A stretch of DNA of 64,000 nt. It comes from Perca fluviatilis. Lineage: Eukaryota; Chordata; Actinopteri; Perciformes; Percidae. Both the position numbers and the translations under genes were made by a program. Shown one piece after another: positions 57,431 through 64,000 of the stretch (positions within the stretch are counted from its first letter, which is position 1; the number at the start of each line of letters is the position of its first letter). Where the stretch lies: NCBI RefSeq assembly GCF_010015445.1, contig NC_053116.1, positions 4,353,568-4,417,567 on the forward strand. The letters run 5' to 3'. The notes under the pieces were generated by a model, which saw nothing but the letters and a program-made list of their open reading frames with translations, was not told the origin of the DNA and did no database searches.

Positions 57431-58265
57431 ATGGCTAATTCCTCTCCCTCTCCTGCTCTCTCTTGCTCTGTGTGTCAAATGTTTAGCTATTCCTCTGCCT
57501 CCTTTAGTGATAACGATACATGTAATAAATGTAATATATTCACTGCTCTGGAGGCAAGGCTTAGTGAGTTTGAGGCTCCGCATCATGGAATCAGAATCAT
57601 ATGCTTCCGTAGCTAGCCAGCGCGACGTAGCTGAAGCGGGCCAACATACTGTAGCTTCTGCTAGCTGTCCCCCGGCAGACCCCGAGCAGCCGGGCGAGTG
57701 GGTGACTGTCCGAGGGAAGCTTAGCGTTAGATCTAAACCAGGGAGTGCACATGATGACGGTCGCTCTAAACCGGAGCATCTTTGCCTCTCTAACGGTTTC
57801 TCCCTACTCAGTGATACACCCGCTGAGAAGCCAATTCTGGTTATTGGGAGCACTATACAGCGGCTGCGGTCATATGTGTCCTTGGGGCTAGAGCGGGCGA
57901 TATAGAATCCCATCTAAAGCTGCTGGCTAAAAAGAACCGTAAATACAGTAAGATCATACTTCACCTAGGTGGTAATGGTCGTAAATCGGAGATCACTAAA
58001 ATTAATGTTGAGTCACTTTGACAATGTCGGACTCAGTAGTTTTCTCTGGACAAACCTGACCAGTGATGAAATGTACAGCCGTACGTCATCCTTCCACCGC
58101 TGGTTGTCGGGTGGTGCCCAGCTAATGATGTGGGCTATGTGAATAACTGGAGGGCGTTCTGGGGAAAGCCTGGTCTGATTAGGAGAGACGGCGTTCATCC
58201 CACCTGGGACGGAGCCGCTCTCATATCAAAAAATCTGACCGAGTCCATTATCGGTCATAAACCAT
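57431..58265 (+). pseudogene. L2 ORF1 with SGNH-esterase-like domain, broken
   Basis: Starts MANSSPSPALSCSVCQMFSY. It then shifts frame near 57575 to MESESYASVASQRDVAEAG and [22 protein letters not shown] gives block I (Ser), [10 protein letters not shown] block III (GxN) and [13 protein letters not shown] block V (DxxH). This is the esterase domain known from L2/CR1-type ORF1 proteins. Several stops and shifts occur between 57905 and 58140. Confidence 0.75.
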
Positions 58266-58467
58266 GACAACCCAAGTTTGATATTAGTAATCAGAGGTGC
58301 AGTGCAATGCGCCCCTCAGTGCTTCCGTTAGAGCAGTCGCCCACTCATAGTCTAATAAGCACGGTGTCTTTCCCCCTGCTCAGATCAGTTAAATCAAAGG
58401 TAAACAAAAGATACGCAACCTAATTGGAATTAAAACGACTGCAACGATAGAACAAAATAGGTAAATT

Positions 58468-59230
58468 AGATGTGGACTATTAAATATTAGATCTCTGTCT
58501 TCTAAAGAAGTATTGGTAAACGATTTGATATCAGATAATAAAATTGATTTATTTTGTCTTACTGAAACCTGGCTGGGCCATGAAGAATATGTCAGTCTAA
58601 ACGAAGCCAGTCCGACCAGTCATATTAATACTCAAATTCCTAGAGGCTCAGGCCGAGGAGGGGGGAGTTGCAGCCATCTTTGATTCAAGCCTGTTAATTA
58701 ATCCTAAACCTAAACTAAATTATAACTCGTTCAAGAGTCTTGTTCTTAATCTTCAACATCCAAAATGGAAAACATTCCAGCCAATTATATTCGTTGTTAT
58801 TTACAGGGCTCCAGGTCCGTATTCAGAATTTGTATCTGAATTCTCAGAGTTTTTATCATGTTTAGTCCTTAAATCAGACAAAGTACTTATTGTAGGTGAT
58901 TTTAATATCCATGTGGACACTGACAATGATAGCCTTAGTACTGCTATCAACTCATTATTAGATTCAATCGGTTTCAGTCAGAGTGTGCACAAGGCAACGC
59001 ACTGTTTTAACCAAACCCTCAACCTTGTGCTGGCATATGGTATTGAAATTGAGGATTTAATAATATTTCCGCGGAATTCGGTATTATCAGATCATTCTTT
59101 AATTACTTTCGAATTCTTACTACCTGACTATACTAAATTAGATAAAAGCTTCTACACTAGATGCCTATCTGACAGTGCTCTAGCTAAATTTAAGGAAGAT
59201 ATTCCAACAGCATTTGACTTAACATAACAG
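58468..59230 (+). pseudogene. L2 ORF2 endonuclease (APE-type) with breaks
   Basis: Landmarks: [20 protein letters not shown] (catalytic Glu in TETW), VVIYRAPGPYSEFV, VLIVGDFNIHVDTDND (GDFN) and SVLSDHSLITFEFLL (SDHS). A one-base shift lies near 58650. Lacking 12 bp near 59217 relative to its duplicate, the frame ends there. Confidence 0.88.
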
Positions 59231-60355
59231 AGGACCTTTATGTTAACCTCAGTCCCTCTCAAATTGATACATTTGTAGACGGTGCTACAACCTGCCTACG
59301 GACGACTTTAGACTCTGTTGCTCCCCTCAAAAAGAAGACGAAGCAAAGGAAACTAGCACCTTGGTATAACTCCCAAACTCGCAAATTTAAACAAATCTGG
59401 CGAAACCTCAAAAGTAAATGGCATTCCACCAAAGTGGAAGAATCTCGTTTGGATTGGCAAGAAAGTCTCAAAACCTATAGGAAGGCCCTAAGAACATTTA
59501 GTTGGCATTAAAGGAATCGCTCTAAGCTGGTTTAAGTCCTATTTCTTTGATTGATCTCAATTTGTTAATGATAAATCCTCCAAGTACGCTAAAGTTAGCC
59601 ATGGTGTTCCACAAGGCTCAGTGCTTGGACCATTTTCGGTTGCCGAATATTCGGTTTCAGTCAGAGTGTGCACAAGGCAACGCACTGTTTTAACCAAACC
59701 CTCAACCTTGTGCTGGCATATGGTATTGAAATTGAGGATTTAATAATATTCCCGCGGAATTCGGTATTATCAGATCATTCTTTAATTACTTTCGAATTCT
59801 TACTACCTGACTATACTAAATTAGATAAAAGCTTCTACACTAGATGCCTATCTGACAGTGCTCTAGCTAAATTTAAGGAAGATATTCCAACAGCATTTGA
59901 CTCTATGTCATGCCTTAACATAACAGAGGACCTTTATGTTAACCTCAGTCCCTCTCAAATTGATACATTTGTAGACGGTGCTACAACCTGCCTACGGACG
60001 ACTTTAGACTCTGTTGCTCCCCTCAAAAAGAAGACGAAGCAAAGGAAACTAGCACCTTGGTATAACTCCCAAACTCGCAAATTTAAACAAATCTGGCGAA
60101 ACCTCAAAAGTAAATGGCATTCCACCAAAGTGGAAGAATCTCGTTTGGATTGGCAAGAAAGTCTCAAAACCTATAGGAAGGCCCTAAGAACATTTAGTTG
60201 GCATTAAAGGAATCGCTCTAAGCTGGTTTAAGTCCTATTTCTTTGATTGATCTCAATTTGTTAATGTTAATGATAAATCCTCCAAGTACGCTAAAGTTAG
60301 CCATGGTGTTCCACAAGGCTCAGTGCTTGGACCATTTTCGGTTGCCGAATATTCG
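58968..60355 (+). repeat. ~683-bp tandem duplication in the LINE
   Basis: The segment starting TCGGTTTCAGTCAGAG recurs at 59651. Each copy ends with TTTTCGGTTGCCGAATATTC, the end of a hAT-type MITE. Copies are near identical apart from the 12-bp difference and a few bases, so the duplication is recent. Confidence 0.93.
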
Positions 60356-60369
60356 GTGCATCCCTAGAT

Positions 60370-61200
60370 GACACCCAATTATACTTGTCAATCCAACCAG
60401 ACAAAACCAGTCAGCTAGCTAAACTTCAAGCGCGCATTAAAAATATAAAACCCTGGATGACCTATAACTTTCTGATGTTAAACTCTAACAAAACTGAAGT
60501 TATTGTGCTGGGCCCTAAACACCTCCGAACCTCATTATCTAAAGACATAGCTACTCTGGATGGTATTGCCCTGGCCTCCAGCACTACTGTCAGAAATCTA
60601 GGGGTTATTTTTGATCAGGATATATCCTTTAACACCCATCTAAAACAAACCTCAAGAACAGCCTTTTTTCATCTTTGTAACATTGCCAAAATTAGGAATA
60701 TCCTGTCTCAAAACAATGCTGAAAAACTAGTCCATGCATTAGTTACTTCCAGGCTGGACTATTGTAATTCCCTACTGTCAGGTTGCTCAAATAAGTCCCT
60801 TAAGACTCTCCAGCTGATCCAGAATGCTGCAGCGCGTGTTCTCACAAGAACTAAGAAAAGAGATCATATTTCTCCTGTATTAGCTTCTCTGCATTGGCTT
60901 CCTGTAAAATCCAGGATTGAATTTAAAATCCTTCTCCTGACCTATAAAGCTCTAAATGGTCAAGCACCATCATATCTAGAAGAGCTCCTAATAACTTATT
61001 GTCCCACTAGAGCACTGCGCTCCCAGAATGCAGAGTTACTTGTGGTACCTAGAGTCTCTAAAAGTAGAATGGGAGCCAGAGCCTTCAGTTATCAGGCTCC
61101 TCTCCTATGGAACCAGCTCCCAATCTGGGTTCGGAGGGCAGAAACTGTCACCACATTTAAGAATTAACTTAAAACTCTCCTATTTGATAAAGCTTATAGT
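60370..61200 (+). CDS. L2 ORF2, RT C-terminal region
   Basis: The frame begins at DDTQLYLSIQPDKTSQLAKL (the YADD box, with its first residues altered by the junction). It continues through MLNSNKTEVIVLGP, LGVIFDQDISFNTHLKQTSR, LDYCNSLLSGCSNKSLKTLQ and LHWLPVKSRIEFKILLLTYK to PLLWNQLPIWVRRAETVTTF. A TAA at 61165 precedes the usual last residues (LKTLLFDKAYS). Catalytic block A and the region before YADD are missing. Confidence 0.9.
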
Positions 61201-61250
61201 TAGGGAGTGAGGAGTTGCAGTGTCCGCCTAACCAGGCCCACATGCTTCTC

Positions 61251-62088
61251 TTCATAGTCGTTAGATTAATAATATAACATAAGGAGGGAGGCAGACCAGC
61301 ACAGCCCGATCCGGCAGGGGAGAGTTTCAAGCCCGAACAGGCCACCTCTCCTTATGACCTGTCTCTCTTAGTTACGCTGTTATAGTTCTAGACTGCCGGG
61401 GGACTTCCTTCCTTTGACACACTGAGCTGCTCTCTCCTCTCCCTTTCTATTACCATTTGTGTGCATTCTGTCCCAGAAATGCTTGTTATTAATCCTAGCT
61501 TCTGGGGAGTTTACTCCCCGGAGTCCTTGTGTTTTTTCACCCAGTGTATTTCCTTGGAGAACATTGGAACCAAGATCTTGGTTGCATCTGTCGCCGTGGT
61601 CCTGCTGCACTCCCTGCTGTGCCCTGCAATGTCATGCTGCGTCCTGCTGAACCCTGCTGCTTCCTGCTACGTCCATCCATGCTCTGCTGGGCCACGCTAC
61701 ATCCTGTAACGCCCTGCAGCGCACTGATATGACATGAACTACTACGACTACCATTTGAAGTCACTGTTCCATTATTAATGTGACTATTAATGCCACTGTT
61801 GAAAATAAAGTACCAGAGGCAATAAAGTCATTATCCATTTCTTCTTCATTTGATGTAGCTTCTGCACAATAGATCAGATCTTCTAGGTTGCCTGAGGAAG
61901 GGAGAGCCTTACTCTGCTGGATGACACTTTTCTTGAATGTTGTAATAATGTTGGTACTGTAAAAGAGTAAACAGGCTGGCCTTTCAGTTTGTATAACAGT
62001 AAAATCATTTTATTTTGTGTAAAGCAGAAGATTTTTTGCTGTTATTTAATAAAGTATACTATTAAGAATTTTTTGGTATTTATTTGAG
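61251..62088. other. LINE 3' UTR and intergenic sequence
   Basis: Until about 61840, 'ctgctg'-rich pyrimidine sequence fits an L2 3' region. After that, AT-rich sequence with nothing recognised. Confidence 0.45.
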
Positions 62089-62089
62089 A

Positions 62090-62228
62090 TACATTGTGGT
62101 TTTTATTAATCGAGCAACAGAAAAATCGTTATATTAATCGTCCAATTAGTTGTTAGATTAGTCAAATAATCGATAAAATAATCGTCCGATTAATCGTCTA
62201 ATAAATAATAGTTTACCCCCAGCCCTAA
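62090..62228. repeat. hAT-type MITE fragment ('ATTAATCG' repeats)
   Basis: TTAATCG/CGATTAA words recur (TTAATCGTCC, ATAATCGATAAAATAATCG). The edge CCCCCAGCCCTAAT resembles the TAGGGCTGGG terminus of common fish MITEs. Confidence 0.6.
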
Positions 62229-62230
62229 TA

Positions 62231-62405
62231 TTGTTGTGTTTGAGCCATACAGATTCAGCTGCACCCCTGCCTCTTTCAATTCCCTCACAAGCTCCGTTTT
62301 GTTCCACTTTGCCTTCCTCAAATAAGTCACCATGAGGTAGCAGAGAATTTTTCTGGTGCGGAGCATCGCCTGTGCAGCTCCTCTACTAAAACAAGTGCCT
62401 GTGCA
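62231..62405 (-). other. Exon-like ORF, unrecognised
   Basis: After a minus-strand acceptor (GATTGCACAG), the frame reads RGAAQAMLRTRKILCYLMVT then ELVRELKEAGVQLNLYGSNT, running into the MITE. No family recognised, and coding status uncertain. Confidence 0.25.
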
Positions 62406-62879
62406 ATCATAACACATCATTTTTTGTGAACATCAAAAAACAACATATCTGTACACAAAGCTCACCTATAAAACCATAAGGCTTAAGTGAACATCCTATT
62501 GTTTGACAAATAAGCCATTCTAAAGTTAAAGAAAAACATGTAGGATAGTTGTAATGAGTATGATTCTTGTTAGCATAACTAACAAGAAAGGGTTACAAGA
62601 AAATACAAATTTAAAGAATTCTGGCTATTTTCAACCCATAGCCCTGTTGTTCAAGGTCAAGAAAAGAACAAGAAAATTTGGTAGAACATAGATGGAACAT
62701 AGAACATAGACATCTGGCAACTATCACTAACCTATTGGGGCAATCAAACTGAAAGTAAAAAATAAGGGGGATGTTGCCCACATTGTTTAGCTTTACATGA
62801 CAGTCATAAAAAATAAATGAAAAAAAAAACAGATTTAAACAGATAAAATACGAGAATAAGATTTACAGTGCAGTTTCAA

Positions 62880-64000
62880 GGACTTCTTCGTGCTCCACGT
62901 CGGAAGGTTCCGGGATGACCGCGCCACCACGCACATCGGAGGCGCCTGCAGCTGGGGGAGGGGGCCAAGATGTCTTCAGAGGAGAGATGGTGCCGTCTGC
63001 AGGAGGGGTGCTGCTTCTACTGTGGACAACTGGGCCACCTGTCCGGGAAAAAGATCGAGCCCACCAGCCAAGAGTTGGTGAACAGGTATATACTGCTGGT
63101 GAGCAGTATTGCCTCTGTTTTTCCTCCTCAATCATTGACCCAGGTAAAATTTTCCATAAATGACCAGGGTGTTAATTGACGAAAGTCTCATGGACTGGAA
63201 TCTAGCCCAACAGAACATGGTTAAGACTGTTCCGTTGACCCATCCTGTTAAGGCGTCTGCAGGCTCGACTGCAGGCTCACAAAATGCTAAACCAGATGCT
63301 CTGTCTCACCTTTTTGACCCTGAACCTATTGCCAAAGAACCCGAAACAATCCTTCCACAGAACCGTGTGGTTGGAGCGATTTCATGGCAGATAGAATAAG
63401 ATGTGAAGCAGGCCAATGTTATGACTCTGGCACCTACTGGGTGTCCACATAACCGTTTGTTTGTCCCTGTGTCATTACATCAGCATGTCCTCCAGCTACC
63501 ACCTGCAGTCCAATGTTATGACTCTGGCACCTACTGGGTGTCCACATAACCGGTTGTTTGTCCCTGTGTCATTACATCAGCATGTCCTCCAGCTACCACC
63601 TGCAGTCCAATGGTCAGACCGAACGCCTCAACCAGGAGCTGGAGACCTGCCTCCGATGCCTTGTTTCACAGAACCAGGTCACCTGGAGTGGACACCTCAC
63701 CTGGGTGGAATACTCCCACTAAATACTCCCTCGGCTGCCACGGGCCTCTCACTGTTCCATTGCGCCAATGTCTACCAGTCTCCCCTGTTCCCAGCCAATG
63801 AGAAAGAGGTCACGGTCTCCTCGGCTCACGCCATTTTTAGACGCTGTCGCTGGATTTAGGCCGGTGCACGGTGGGTACTCCTCCGGAACTCGGCCCTGAT
63901 GAAAGCGACGGCAGAATGCAACTCACGAGCAGAAAAAGCGCCGTCTGGCAGCACCCCCAGCCAAAAGAAAGTGACCCAAGCAGAGCCACACGCCCAACCC
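62880..64000 (+). pseudogene. Ty3/gypsy retrotransposon, internally deleted, runs off the window
   Basis: Parts in order: gag zinc knuckle GCCFYCGQLGHLSGK (last Cys missing, near 63010); protease fragment [15 protein letters not shown] near 63165; a direct jump to the RNase H/integrase border [20 protein letters not shown] near 63280; then integrase C-terminal pieces SNGQTERLNQELETC-like near 63600 and ANEKEVTVSSAHAIFRRCRW near 63795. RT and most integrase are deleted. A ~96-bp tandem duplication sits at about 63416-63610. Several frameshifts. Confidence 0.85.

Larger units (their letters stand above)
57371..61250 (+). mobile_element. L2-type LINE, internally deleted and duplicated
   Basis: Order: 5' UTR (from about 57371), ORF1 with esterase-like motifs, ORF2 endonuclease, RT remnants, C-terminal RT region and 3' UTR. 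A ~683-bp tandem duplication (58968 onward and 59651 onward) and a fragment of a hAT end interrupt RT. The element cannot encode a working RT. The sequence is otherwise well preserved. Confidence 0.88.

Overview
This window looks like teleost fish DNA, probably from a spiny-rayed (percomorph-type) fish. The evidence is AT-rich intergenic sequence, long (TG)n and (TA)n microsatellites, a tRNA-derived SINE, an L2-type LINE with an esterase-like ORF1, Tc1, hAT, Harbinger and piggyBac-like pieces, and BEL/Pao and Ty3/gypsy LTR elements. I found no confident single-copy host gene. Nearly every stretch with coding signal belongs to a mobile element or a multi-copy family.

Layout. 1-8.5 kb holds an LTR-like block, small inverted-repeat elements, a decayed gag with a SCAN-like region, a fish-specific dispersed repeat and a broken Tc1 transposon. 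8551-15694 is a minus-strand BEL/Pao retrotransposon with a 5-bp target duplication. It landed inside a small repeat and was itself hit by two small DNA elements. 20146-23774 is a non-autonomous LTR retrotransposon with matching 482-bp LTRs, a partial gag and several arrays of 9-codon repeats. 24.1-30.7 kb has a LINE remnant, a Harbinger remnant, a small element with a 9-bp target duplication and a solo LTR.

32.4-40.5 kb is the most interesting block. A decayed gene of a DDE-like family (32455-34787) appears to be interrupted in its last exon by a 5.66-kb element (34788-40445) bounded by inverted CTGTAAACCCGAA termini. That element carries a spliced minus-strand gene resembling the multi-copy 'SAMD3-like' proteins of fish. 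The interrupted gene seems to resume at 40446. A second, plus-strand SAMD3-like gene copy with different flanking sequence lies at 51.8-55.0 kb.

41-43.4 kb is an ~80-bp satellite split by a 1540-bp TG...CA element. 43.5-45.9 kb is a spliced gene relic resembling MULE-type transposases. It stops next to a hAT element (45923-51406) that holds a 5'-truncated BEL/Pao copy. 55.4-57 kb holds a second hAT fragment with a BED finger and two intact exons of an unrecognised gene. 57.4-61.2 kb is an L2-type LINE carrying an internal tandem duplication. The window ends in a gypsy element with a large internal deletion that runs off the right edge.

How the parts relate. The window records layered insertion. 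BEL in a small repeat, then Harbinger-like and piggyBac-like elements in BEL. The SAMD3-like element in the DDE-like gene. BEL in hAT, and hAT next to the MULE-like gene. An LTR element in satellite. Exact target duplications support several of these. Family names rest on remembered motifs and layout, not on database searches.
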